Part shown: positions 11,709 through 22,328 of the stretch, in pieces | Layout of the letters: each line of letters begins with the position of its first letter | How positions within the stretch are numbered: position 1 is the first letter of the stretch | Assembly (NCBI GenBank): GCA_900095095.1 | Contig: FMBT01000337.1 | Span: 236,669-300,668 of the forward strand | Direction of reading: 5' to 3' | Length of the DNA stretch: 64,000 bases | Source: Fragilariopsis cylindrus CCMP1102 | Taxonomy: Eukaryota; Bacillariophyta; Bacillariophyceae; Bacillariales; Bacillariaceae | Program-made: the position numbers and the translations under genes | Notes under the pieces: model-generated | Databases searched by the model: none | Seen by the model: the letters and a program-made list of their open reading frames with translations, nothing else | Told to the model about the DNA's origin: nothing

Positions 11709-12239
11709 TTAAATTGCTTGAGCAAGTACAACACCTTCAAATTTATCTTGGAACCATTTGATGGCATCTTCCTTGGTAATTTTGTGACTGAAACCAATAC
11801 GAGATCTTCGGATCTTTCTCTTAGCGACACGGGCACCCTTTCGTGTTAAGTTCACGAAGAAATCCATACCGTAAATTCCGGTGGTAGGATCGTATTTGAT
11901 ACCTAAATCGATATGTTCGTTAATACCGAATCCAAAGTTACCAGTCTCCGAAAAATTCTTTTGTAACAGTTCATATTCTTTGACCTTTAATCCACGTTCT
12001 AGAATTTCAAGTGCCTTTTCACCACGAACGGTAACATGGACAGCGATCTTTTCATTACGACGGATACCGAAGGAACGTAATGTGTATCGTGCCTTCGAGT
12101 AACATGGTTGTTGACCTGTCAATTGTTCTAACACACGGGCAGCACGGGTTAATCTATCACCAGATTCACCAACACAACAATTCAAGATCAGTTTGTCGAC
12201 CTTGATCTCCTTCATACAATTTTGTTTTGCTTCAGCCAT
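11709..12239 (-). CDS. RPL11: 60S ribosomal protein L11 (uL5)
   Basis: This intact single-exon frame of 176 residues has the usual length of eukaryotic L11. Signature segments are all present: [17 protein letters not shown], then [32 protein letters not shown], the internal [14 protein letters not shown]-like block (here [19 protein letters not shown]), and IYGMDFFV. The protein is part of the central protuberance of the 60S subunit and contacts 5S rRNA with L5. In animals the free protein also inhibits MDM2, which has no counterpart to be inferred here. The ATG at 12237-12239 gives MAEAKQN, a normal start. The neighbouring gene upstream begins at 12894 on the other strand, leaving a 0.65 kb divergent promoter region. 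Confidence 0.97.
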   Translation of the reverse strand: MAEAKQNCMKEIKVDKLILNCCVGESGDRLTRAARVLEQLTGQQPCYSKARYTLRSFGIRRNEKIAVHVTVRGEKALEILERGLKVKEYELLQKNFSETGNFGFGINEHIDLGIKYDPTTGIYGMDFFVNLTRKGARVAKRKIRRSRIGFSHKITKEDAIKWFQDKFEGVVLAQAI

Positions 12240-12893
12240 TTTGAGATAATTTTCTTGGTGGGGTATATTGTAGGTTGATGATACTGTTGATGATCAATAT
12301 GATGGTGATGCGATTGTTGAAAAATTAATCGCGGGCTGTAACCGTTTTGATGAAACAAAATTTTAAAAAAGAGAGAAATAATCTGCGTATCTCTTAGTAC
12401 TAATTCTACGTGATTAAACTTTAGTAAGAGAGTAGAGTTAGAGGTAGTATATAAAGTAATCATCATACCTATGATACATACGGTACCAAAGTAAAATCAG
12501 ATATTTTCGATCCACTCTGAATGTGCGCGCGGCGAGACTCATTATTGAGCATAATTGAAAATTTGATCACGCAAAATTAATGCTAATTCTCCGTCCGATG
12601 ATTTTTCATCAAAAACAAATTTGTTACCTAACTTAGTACTACTTCGTTGATGCGTTCTCTAAATCGCAGCGTGACGACTCGCCACCGAATAAAAAGAAAA
12701 GGCAAAAGGAGAAGTATCGCTTATTGTAGATGAGACATCAGCCATTAATTGAGAGTTCCTCTTTTTTCCATTTTTAATTTTAAAATCAACACACGCCACG
12801 CCACAAGGCCACAAACAAAAAAGTCATACATTATAAAAATTAAGCACCTCGTCATATTATTACTATCATCTATACAAAATTGATATTGATACC
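12240..12893. promoter_or_regulatory. Divergent upstream region of RPL11 (-) and a membrane-protein gene (+)
   Basis: The 654 bases separate the two start codons. TATAAAA-like (about 12833, ACATTATAAAAATT) and TATATAA-like (about 12449) stretches occur, but core promoter elements cannot be assigned with confidence. No gene is seen. Confidence 0.35.
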
Positions 12894-14890
12894 ATGCTGA
12901 AATCATCCCCATTTGTCGCTATCTTGTTTGCTCTAACAGCATGGGCACTTCTTCCGAATGCTAATACTCACGCACAGAAGGTCGACGATGATCGCACGAG
13001 TGCCATCGAGGACGATTACGAGCAGGAACAGCAGAAAATTGATGATGATCGTCTTGTCACAACGACCTCATCATTATTTGAAATGGTTCTTTACCCTACC
13101 CCGGAAGATTTTAACGCTGTAACAACCATCAACGTACAACAAACGATCAAGAATACGCTCTTACTATCATCTTCTATCACAACAGGTTTTGACTCTCTTG
13201 ATAGTATCGTAATCGATATTCAACGAGTAGAATTGAAGGAAGATTACTATGATGGAATTCTCATTAGCAACAACAATAGTAACAACTCCACGTCCCTCGT
13301 CAAGGCCTCACTTATCGAGTTTGAAGTTACAATGTTTTCGATGACGATGGTCCACAGGATACATCAACATCATCATCATCATCATCAGCATCATCAACGT
13401 CTACTAGACTGCCAACTCAGTTTGCTATGGATAATCTGATCGTAAAAACTTTCTCCCAGCCTTCAACGAAATCTAGTTTTGTTGAATTTTTATCTTTAAC
13501 GGGGGATGCATTACTTATCGGAATTGAAGACATTGATATTAATTTAGTCGGATATTCAAACTGCAATAACAGCGATAATTGTAATGATGATCAAACCAAG
13601 GTCGAATCTACTTATTTGCTGTCAAATATTGACATTATTCTAATAATTGCATCATCATTTATTGTGATCGGTATTATCTGCATCTCTATTACTAATTATA
13701 AGAAACAAGACGATTTTCAACAAATTGGATATAAAGATTCTTTCAACGGAAAAAGAAGGATCGAGGATGATACACCCACTGGAAGCAACAACAACAGCAA
13801 CAACGACAACAGCAAACCTGATGACGAGGATTCGAACCATAATACTACGTTCGAAGAAGGCATGGTTGGATCATTGGGACGAATGCTCCAAGTTGAAGGG
13901 AATATCATCGAAGCTGGCAGCCTCGAGAGTTCTATAGATAGTCAAGCTCTGATGGTATTATCTGCTATGGAAGCAGGTAGCGTTGAAAGTTCTGTAGACG
14001 GTCACACTCAGATCGTTGTAAATACTACAAATTCTCCCGTGATGTCATATGCTTCATCATCTCATCATCATCATCTCGTCAACATCATCCTCTTCCTCTT
14101 CTAGTGGCTCTGGTTCTACATCTTCGAGCTCTTCAAAATCAACCTGTACTTCTTCGTCAGAAGAAAACTCGAGAATGTCGTCAATAAGAGAAGTCTCTAC
14201 TCCTTGTAAGAAGAGGAATATAGCGTAGATTCGAATTCGGTTGGAACTGATCAAGAAGGTCACGACCGTGATGATGAAACTGTTGTATCTACAAATACTT
14301 CGAGTAGTCTCGCTTCTAAGCTTCTACGCCTTTTCGGTGCAGAATCTTCCGACTCAACGAACAAAGCCAATGTTACTCATTCTATTGCATCGGCACCTAC
14401 AATCCTGGAGCAAACCATCTCACGTTCAAAAAGTGAAAGTAAAGCGGGTGATGGGAAATCTACCAAGTCCGCTCGTTCTGCTTCGTCTGAATCGACTGTT
14501 GGTGACAAGAAGAATGATGTTTTGAATAGTTCCACTATGACTGAAACGGATGAGCAAGAATTCCGTACAAGTTGGCTTGAGTCAAAGAGAAAAGCCCTCG
14601 AAGATATTGATGAGGGAAATATTGAAGACGTATTCCGAATCGACGTCGAGCGGGATATTTCCCTAGAAGAGAACCGAACTCTTAGGAATAGTACTACGAC
14701 AAAGTCAGCAACACCATCTGTCTCGGAATGGATGAAGTCGATTCGCGTTGTTGGCTCTGCTTCGGAAACTTTACCATCAGTGGAGCATTCATCGATCGAG
14801 CCCAAGGAGTCATCCCAGCACGGGAAAGAAAACAACTCCATCGATCTTTCACTCGAAGGTTCTTTGGCAACATCACTAGTTGAAGTTTAG
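12894..14890 (+). CDS. Type I membrane protein with Ser/Glu-rich cytosolic tail, unknown function (frame broken)
   Basis: The ATG at 12894 starts a clear signal peptide (VAILFALTAWALLP, then ANTHA). A luminal or extracellular domain of about 200 residues follows, then a single membrane segment (IDIILIIASSFIVIGIICISI, about 13627-13690) and a long tail rich in Ser, Thr, Glu and Asp with repeated GSLESS/GSVESS motifs and polyserine. The tail ends with LEGSLATSLVEV and a TAG at 14888-14890. The frame changes at about 13340 (one T short in a TTTT run gives FFDDDGPQD and the polyserine), about 14060 and about 14190. Together the pieces make one protein of about 660 residues. I recognise only the architecture, not a named family. 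Serine-rich tails suggest phosphorylation, which is inference. Confidence 0.6.
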
Positions 14891-15056
14891 ACGAAGTTTC
14901 TATAGCTTCAAAGAGCATGCTGTTATATTAAATGGCATGGCATCTTATATTCACAATAAAACAATAACGATGGACGAAATGAATTTTCTATATAATAATA
15001 ACAATGATAATAATAATAATATTTGATATTTATTGTACGAACTATTTGAAACTTAT

Positions 15057-16867
15057 TTATTTATTACCATTTTTCCTCCATGCATACGGTATGTTTGTAT
15101 AGTCAGCATTACCATTTTGATCTACGTTACCATCCATGGCTATTTTTAAGGTCTTGGCATCCACAGCGAGACTAAGATTCTTAAGTGTAGTAAGTTCGAC
15201 AAGGCCGGCATTCTTTGCTTTTTCAAAAACTGCCTTAGCTACATTATTTCGTTCATCGCCCGTTGGCATCAAAAAACCCAAAGACCTGATTAGGGTAGAA
15301 TATGTAACACCATCCGCGTTTAACTCGTCATCCATTTCAATTGTCTTGAGTATAGCAAAGGCAATTTTTAAAGATTCTGTCTTTTGGTCAGCAGATCCTT
15401 GACATCTTGCACATGCATCGATCGCAGTATTGTACGTAATAGTCGTAGGACGGAGATGTTCGCTTTTTGTCTTTTTATATTCACCTCTCATTTCCATGAG
15501 TAATTTCAAAACACGTTTTGCCTTCAGTGGATCTCTGGCTCTTGACCAACATTGTATGGCGGCAGTATATGTCCTAGAATTGGGATTCTCTCCACATTTG
15601 GCCATTTCCTTCATGATTGCCTCCACCCGTTGAGGAGATTCCTCCGATTTTGTGCGAGACCATGCAGTAACGAGAGTTGTGTACGTACGGAAGTTAGGCT
15701 TATGACGTTGATTTCCAGTCTTTAAATGTAATTGTTTCAATTCTTCCAGAAGTTGTCCTGCATTTTGGTTGTTTTGTAGGTGGCACAACGCGAATGTACA
15801 TCCATCACGCTTGTATATGTAGCCATGTCTGGTTGCCAATTGGTATCACCAGTTTCATCGAACCGTTTTTTGGTTTCCTGAAGGAGATCGTACGCCTCAG
15901 CAGCACATTTTGCAGCCTGGTCGTATCCTTCCTGATTATTTTGGCTAGTAAATTGAGCAGATTTCCTTGCATATGCGTGCAGAATAGCATTGATAGTTCG
16001 AATCGATGGGGTCACATCATTAGTCTTGCTGTCCTTGCTCAAATTTTCCATATGTCTGTATATTTGTAATACCTTCTCGAGGGAATTGTCTCGATTACTG
16101 TTCGCCCATGCATCGATGAGAAGATTGTACGTATACGTATTTGGTTGGACCGTTTCAGCATCTCGCATTCGTTTTAGTAATCGTTCTACCGCCTCAGGTG
16201 CTTCTGGTACCCGACTTTTACTCCATGCATCCATCACAATATTATATGCCACCAAATCAGGTTCGGGATAGGCAAGTAAGAGAGATGTAGCACGCTTGGC
16301 GGCGTCGAGGGGTGTGTATACCTCGACTGTTAATTTACTATTTTTCGGAGTCTCCGGTAGGGTCTTGCGATTCCTGCGACTTCTCACTAGACTTTGGGTG
16401 CATTGACTCCAGGCATTGAGTGTCGACCGGAAGGAAATTATATCCGGTTGGAGATTTTTGTTATCCTTCTTGGCCTTCCGGACTTCAATCTCCCATAAAT
16501 CTTGACATTCAGCCGCCCGAATAATCACCGGTTCATGAAGTGAACCACATTTTTCCGCCATTTTTTCTAACGTCAAATTGAATTCTTTCAAACTTTTAAA
16601 AGAGGACGGTGCAGCAGATGGTGAAGCTGATTGTTTCAACGGTGACGTCGTGGAACGCAACGACGTCGTTTGTTGAGGGATTATCCCCGAATTATAATTA
16701 TTGCAAGTCCTACTAGTAGTTGTTACCGATGTGGAGGAATGTTGTGACAGGAATGCATCAGTGGTTTCACCACTACATACAAGTAAAATTAATAGACATA
16801 ACATTCCATGACGACTACTACGCCCTATCAGCCGTGGTCCCTGTTGTTCTTTGTCTTGCATCATCAT
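15057..16867 (-). CDS. Plastid-targeted pentatricopeptide repeat (PPR) protein (one frame break)
   Basis: The ATG at 16865-16867 leads into a signal peptide (GMLCLLILLVCSGETTDA) followed by FLSQHSS, an A|F junction of the diatom plastid type. After a low-complexity transit region come PPR motifs of about 35 residues: PDIISFRSTLNAWSQ, PDLVAYNIVMDAWSKS, PNTYTYNLLIDAWANS, PSIRTINAILHAYARK, PDMATYTSVMDVHSR, PNFRTYTTLVTAWSR, PNSRTYTAAIQCWSRA, PTTITYNTAIDACARC and DGVTYSTLIRSLG. PPR proteins bind single-stranded organelle RNA, about one base per repeat, and act in processing, stability or translation. The frame shifts once near 15780, at an AAAA run; joined, the protein is about 600 residues. It is transcribed away from the NYN-domain gene at 17640, another likely RNA-acting protein. 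Confidence 0.88.
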
Positions 16868-17639
16868 TATGTGTAGTTATCTCAAAAAGAATAAAAAATT
16901 GTGTCGTCTTAGATTTGACGATTGAACAGAACCAGTGCAAGTTGTATGATGTTTGATGCGTGAATTAAAATAAAGCTGCTGCTATATTGTCTCTCAAGCA
17001 CAGAAAATTGATCTCTTGTACAGTATATGATTGTTTGTACGATAGCCGATACACCCTGTTTCGAAAGGTGAGTGGAAGGGCGAATATTGGATGATTTGCT
17101 GTGGGTAAGGATGGAATGGATATTCTTGGTGTGTGTCAGTGCTTCTCGCCTTGCATGCAACATACAAAATAAAAATTTGACGAAAATTTTGTTGGTCCTC
17201 GTGGCAGTTTAGTTTCTTATGCGCTTGAAGTTGAAAGTGCGTACCGGTAGCGTGAAATCATAATATTATTGAATTATTATAGGTCCAAGTGAATTTTTGG
17301 CACCTCCTGTCCGTCACCACAGAGCTTTTTGAGACGTGTATCTTTTTCAATTTTGTTTTGATGGCTATTCGTTTATTTACTGTTATTATTATTTGCTTCC
17401 TCGATCAAGAAGTAACTTCTTAGTATCACAGTATTGTTCAATGTCGACTTGAGTTCATTACAATAGAGATGTATTGTTATGGGCGTATTCATTCAAGATA
17501 GAACAATCCAATGCTAATCTAATACAATTCAATCAACACTCCATTTTCCTTTTTGGCAACAGCGAGCAGCAGCACTGACTTCTTTCATCTGCCTTTATTT
17601 GTACACGAAGGCAGAGTGCCATAGCATACCACGCGAAAA
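16868..17639. promoter_or_regulatory. Divergent upstream region shared by PPR (-) and NYN (+) genes
   Basis: The 772 bases between the two ATGs hold no convincing gene. It is the only upstream sequence available to both genes, so at least part of it must serve as a promoter for each. No specific motif is claimed. Confidence 0.4.
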
Positions 17640-19736
17640 ATGATCGGTTTCAGAGGAGATGATTTTGGATACTATTGGAATGGTAGAAATACATTATTAC
17701 TATTGCGAACGATGATAACAATCCTTGCTATTATTGTTCTCGATCTTTGCCAATGTTTTTCGAACAATCAACATCAACTTATTTCTAGATCTTTCTACTC
17801 GTCGTCGACGAATACACATTCATTATATAATACTGCTGTTGGAAGAATACGTTGCAATACCAATACGCACAACAATAAAGGACGACGACGACATCTATCG
17901 TTGAAGGGATTGATCAACCATAATGTCAATGACGCTCTACCATTGCCAACAACACCAAACGTTGTCCCACTAAAGGTAATGCTTTTTGTGGACGGGACTT
18001 GGCTCTATTACAGTATATACGAGCGTGATTATGAACGTGATGTAATAGCACAAAAATTGGGTAAAAATTGGAAAGACGAATCAACACCTGATTGGTCTAG
18101 CTTACCAAGAGTTGCCTGTCAAGCTCTATTGAAAGATCCGAAATCGTCGTGGTCGGCAATCATGCCGGTTGGAAGTAACACAACAACAACAACGTCCCCA
18201 TCAGCAGCAGCAACACCAGCACCACAAACAATACGACCCATCGAGGTATCTCGAGTTATGGTGTACAGTTCTATGCATCGAGATACGAAACAGGATTCAT
18301 TTCGGTATAAAATGTTTTCAGAAATGAGCAAGGCAGGATTTGATATTAATATGATGGAAACTGTGGGGAAGGGAGAAAAATGTGTCGATATTCAATTAGC
18401 GGTGGATATGTTGTATTATGCTACCGTACCAGATGCGTACGATGTGGCACTACTTCTAACAGGTGATCGTGACTTTCTTCCTGCTGTGATTCGATGTCGT
18501 CAAAAAGGTCGACGGATAGGTCTAGTCAGTACAAGATCAGGATCATTAGCATTTGAAGATACACCGAACTTAAAAGACTACGATACAATATTCTTGGAGG
18601 ACTATGTGAACGAATGGATCCGGAAAAAGATTCCCGAAGAGATGCGTAGCAGTAGTAGTAGTAGTAGTAGTAGTTCTACTTCATCTGGAAGAAAAAGATC
18701 ACCACAGGATTCATCATCAGCAGTTACAACTGGGAAAAAGGAATCATCAAAAATATCACCTTATACATTAAATATAGTTATCAAAAACTTTATAGAGAAA
18801 TCGGGAAAGTCTAAAGTTTCATCTCGAGATGTTGGTAGACATTTGAAAGAGCTAACTGTTGATGGAAAAACATTAATCAATGAAATCAAGGCAGTATATG
18901 GTGGACTGTATCAATTTTTGTATCTTTCTGAGATTTACCTCGTTGAGGCAGATTCTAGAAGGCATGCCAAGGCATTTTGGGTATCCTTGAATGGTCGTGG
19001 CGATAGTAGTGATCCGAAACATGAAGACGAACACAGTTTAGATGCGGAAGGGGAGTTGAACGAGGATGAGAAAAAATTCATGAAGTCGTATAAGCAACGA
19101 CCAGAAAAGGATAAGAACGAAGTGTACGAATTTACAATTAAAGATCCCGATCCGGGTTTCGATGTAGTTTCTAATCTTTCCAATGCTACCGATACAATAT
19201 TGGCTCCTATTAATTCTGATGACATGGAATGCAAGTCGTCATCATTGGACTATAGCACACTTACTGTTGTCGAGTTAAAGGCGATATGCCATGAAAAAGG
19301 TCTAAAAGTTGCCGCTAGGAAAAAAATTGATCTAATAGAGCGAATTGAAGAACACAATGCAAGTGAGAAGAAGCACAAACAGGAGGAGGTCAAAATTACG
19401 ATAGGAGATTTGAAGCCTGAAAGGTATCTGGAAATGCTAGTCCTTGAATATCTCCATGCTACAGGAGGTCAAGCGAGCTCAAGGGATGTTGGCCGTTATT
19501 TGGCAGCAAACAAGGCTAGCTATAAAAGGCGTCTTACAGAGGAGCTGAAAGTTCGACCTATATCTGCGCTAGTAGAATTGAAAGAAATCTACGGTAGTCT
19601 GAACATCTTTGTCAAAGAATTTTCATATCTTTATAGTAAGACGATATCTTCAAAGGGTCATGAATTCTATATAGGTATCGACGAGGATTCGGCACAGAAA
19701 CCTCCATCCGTTGAAGGTACGATGGCACGAAGGTGA
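17640..19736 (+). CDS. NYN (PIN-like) nuclease candidate with LOTUS-like and SAP domains and a secretory-type leader
   Basis: This is an intact 698-codon frame. The N-terminus has a hydrophobic leader (LLLLRTMITILAIIVLDLCQC, then FSNNQ), compatible with a signal peptide and possibly with plastid import, although +1 Phe follows Cys rather than Ala. The NYN/LabA-DUF88 domain (about residues 110-300) keeps its acidic residues: VMLFVDGTW, VDIQLAVDMLYYA and LLLTGDRDF. A polyserine run (about 338-350) leads to a LOTUS/OST-HTH-like unit (about 374-436, SSRDVGRHLKEL...YGGLYQFL), a SAP motif (about 535-570, LTVVELKAICHEKGLKV) and a second LOTUS-like unit (about 595-667, SSRDVGRYLAAN...YGSLNIFV). NYN domains are metal-dependent RNA nucleases and LOTUS domains bind RNA or helicases, so RNA cleavage is the likely role. 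Targeting and the LOTUS calls are less certain than NYN. Confidence 0.85.
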   Translation: MIGFRGDDFGYYWNGRNTLLLLRTMITILAIIVLDLCQCFSNNQHQLISRSFYSSSTNTHSLYNTAVGRIRCNTNTHNNKGRRRHLSLKGLINHNVNDALPLPTTPNVVPLKVMLFVDGTWLYYSIYERDYERDVIAQKLGKNWKDESTPDWSSLPRVACQALLKDPKSSWSAIMPVGSNTTTTTSPSAAATPAPQTIRPIEVSRVMVYSSMHRDTKQDSFRYKMFSEMSKAGFDINMMETVGKGEKCVDIQLAVDMLYYATVPDAYDVALLLTGDRDFLPAVIRCRQKGRRIGLVSTRSGSLAFEDTPNLKDYDTIFLEDYVNEWIRKKIPEEMRSSSSSSSSSSTSSGRKRSPQDSSSAVTTGKKESSKISPYTLNIVIKNFIEKSGKSKVSSRDVGRHLKELTVDGKTLINEIKAVYGGLYQFLYLSEIYLVEADSRRHAKAFWVSLNGRGDSSDPKHEDEHSLDAEGELNEDEKKFMKSYKQRPEKDKNEVYEFTIKDPDPGFDVVSNLSNATDTILAPINSDDMECKSSSLDYSTLTVVELKAICHEKGLKVAARKKIDLIERIEEHNASEKKHKQEEVKITIGDLKPERYLEMLVLEYLHATGGQASSRDVGRYLAANKASYKRRLTEELKVRPISALVELKEIYGSLNIFVKEFSYLYSKTISSKGHEFYIGIDEDSAQKPPSVEGTMARR

Positions 19737-19765
19737 CTCGACTGACTCAACTCCAATATGTATTG

Positions 19766-20221
19766 TCAGATTTGGCATTTATCTAATGACTCTCGATACA
19801 CGAGATCAACTTCTTGAGGTGGTGTAGATTGACTGAGAAAATTGATATGAGCCACCAAGAATGGATCCAGATGTACATTGGTAGCAAATGCTATAGGTTG
19901 AGAACACTCATCTTCTGGAGGGTGGTAATGATAATCAACAACCGAGTCCATACTTTCGATCGAATCTTGAAACGAATCGGTAGGTGTACTACTCATGAAA
20001 GAAAATGTATTATTCCCAGTCGGTTGTTGCTCATTGAAGTAGAGCTCGATCGGTGGATCAAAAACCTCTTCCGTTGTCGAAGCGCCGATTTCGACTTCCC
20101 CTCTACGTTCTTGTACTCTGTTCATCTTGTGTGTCAACATGAACCACGTACTGAAATCTTCGTCGTTTCCACCAGAACGTATTTTAAAAAATGGTTCAAA
20201 TCTCTTATCTTTATCATTCAT
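19766..20221 (-). CDS. Small acidic hypothetical protein
   Basis: The 151-codon frame begins with ATG at 20219-20221. The product is acidic and polar with no membrane segment or known motif; FSTWFMLTHKMNRVQERRGE is the only segment that looks structured. It ends 30 bases from the stop of the NYN gene, tail to tail. The opposite strand also carries a long open frame across the same bases, which reads less like a protein. No family is recognised and the gene is uncertain. Confidence 0.4.
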   Translation of the reverse strand: MNDKDKRFEPFFKIRSGGNDEDFSTWFMLTHKMNRVQERRGEVEIGASTTEEVFDPPIELYFNEQQPTGNNTFSFMSSTPTDSFQDSIESMDSVVDYHYHPPEDECSQPIAFATNVHLDPFLVAHINFLSQSTPPQEVDLVYRESLDKCQI

Positions 20222-20767
20222 TCTTTTGCGTCTGTCGGTTTAGAAATGTAACTAGAATTAAAAAATACTGCTGTAGGACCTACGAGACTTTTCATATGCA
20301 CTGCTTGCATTCTTATATCATGCCTATATAAAGCTACATCACACCTCCTTCAAACTTCGTTTAACGACACTCCGGAAATCGATCCCAGGAAAATGTAATT
20401 GGTGTACGAATGGAGTATTTTTTTAGACGTTGGGTGACTGATTGTACTTATTAGTATGGAACATATCGGTAGGATAATTTTAATCCCACGGACGTCCACG
20501 CTGAAATCGCCGAATTGCCGTGGAAAACACATGCATGTTCGGAGAAGTTATTCTAGAAATGATAACAAGGATCAACTATGCCTACATACCTTTAGATTTT
20601 CAACATTGCAAATGGCAGTATGCTTCAATTATCTTATATATAGTACTATACTCAAATGCATAACGCCTGACTGATGTTGTGGTATTTTTCTCTAACTCTA
20701 TTTAAAAAAAACACTATCTATTTCATATAGCTTTTAACCTGCAAATTCTCTTATATATTCACAGAAT
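20222..20767. other. Intergenic spacer
   Basis: No gene is seen in this AT-rich stretch. A TATATAAAG-like element (about 20325) lies upstream of the small hypothetical gene on the other strand; its meaning is unclear. Confidence 0.4.
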
Positions 20768-22328
20768 TCAATAGTTGTAGTTAGTAGTGTATCTAGTAGC
20801 TGCTAGTGTATCTATAGCTGCCCCATTTTGTTTTTTAATGCTAGTAAATCTACAGTACCAATGATGATCGTCGACTACTTTTTCTTGCTCTATTCCCCGA
20901 TTTTTCTTCTCTTTAATTTTTCTCGAATGATCAGATGTATGATCGTATCTTTATCTTTCTTCACTCTATGGGTTCTTTTAGTAGTACCTGCTGTACCTGT
21001 TCCATCATCAACACTACGGGAAGTTTTCTTTTCATCACTACGGGAAGATTTCTTTTTCGATCCCATAGCATAACTTTTTGATTTCCTTGGAGGTGATCTA
21101 TCTCTTGTTGGCGATTTTCACTTTTTTTCCGTCGAGTGGTGGTAGTTGATGATCGCCTTGCATCAAATTCTTCATTATTTGACGAAAATACATCATCGGA
21201 AAGAAACCATCATTATCAACGAAGACATCCTTGTTGTCATTTTTTGTGTTTTTTTATCAAAGTCAGGCCAACCGTTTGAGTCAGTCATACCCCAGTCGAT
21301 ATTTGCACTATTATATTGTTGCTGGTTTTCCGCCTATCCCCGCTGCCACTTTCATTACTACTTCCGGTACCGGAGGTCGCTGTTGTTGATCTACTATTAG
21401 CAGACTTGCTTTTCGATTTTCTTTCTTTAGTAATAGGTGTCGCAGGAGAGGAAACAGAGAAGGGTTCTGTTTGTTTCTTTGTTGGAGAGAGTAAGCTCAT
21501 GTCTTGGTCAATATTTTATTTAAATTTCTGGACGCCTTCCCAAATCCTGTAGACTGTAACTTGTTCATTGCCATTTGATAGTTGAGACGTCTTTGAGCTG
21601 CAGCACCACCAGTACCGGCACTCACCGGTTTGGGAGTCGGAGCCGGAGCCTGACGACGAGACGCAGCCATCGGACGGACTTGACTGAGCATATTTTTCTT
21701 TTTTCCTCCTCCTCCTGCTGCTCCCATTAAGGATCTACCAATCTAGATGTTCTACGAGGTGTTGGACTTGGTATATGTTGTCCTCCTCCTCCTGAACCAA
21801 TATGCCCCCCTCCTTTAATTTCGCGATAATGCTCTTCCTCTGCCACATTTTGCCTAGTCATGACAGTGGGGTAGACATCTCACTAATTACAGAGCATTCA
21901 TCGGAATAACCAGGACCAATCTTAGGAAAATTGTCATCGTCGTCTAAGACATCGTCTAGAGAAGTTGTCAACGACGGTTTTTGTTTCTGTTCTGTTGATT
22001 GTTTTTGTGCAGCTAAGCTTGCTAATGCCATTAGTTGTGGATTTTTGAGCGCCTCTAAGAGTTCTGGTGAATCAGCTTGAGCTTGCTGAAGTTTCTTAAT
22101 GATTTCTAAAATTTGAGCATCACTACTACTTACCGCCGTATCGGAAGACGCTTTCTTCTTGCTGGAAGAAGACGATTTTTTATCTCTACTACCTCTACTA
22201 CCTCTTGATCTCGTAGAAGACATTCTTTTTTGTTCCTCTACCAGTGCATTGCTATCGATACCATCGATGCCTACCACTTGAAGGAGATTAACCAACCCAT
22301 TCATTGCTTCCGTATCTCCACCCGCCAT
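20768..22328 (-). CDS. Low-complexity Ser/Lys/Gly-rich protein, unknown function (multiple frame breaks)
   Basis: The ATG at 22326-22328 gives MAGGDTEAMNGLVNLLQ. The N-terminal part includes Ser/Arg- and Ser/Lys-rich stretches and a helical patch (AQILEIIKKLQQAQADSPE), then DDVLDDDDNFPKIGPGY. Frame changes at about 21875, 21730 and 21500 link further segments: TVMTRQNVAEEEHYREI with a polyglycine stretch, a Pro/Ala-rich part with YQMAMNKLQSTGFGKA, and MSLLSPTKKQTEPFSV. Another change near 21290-21200 gives NGWPDFDKK and DNDGFFPDDVFSS, two repeats of an aromatic/acidic motif, followed by a basic tail (RKSKSYAMGSKKKSS). The C-terminal limit is a guess; 20768 is the stop of the last plausible frame. 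The composition suggests an intrinsically disordered protein. I do not recognise a family. Confidence 0.5.
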
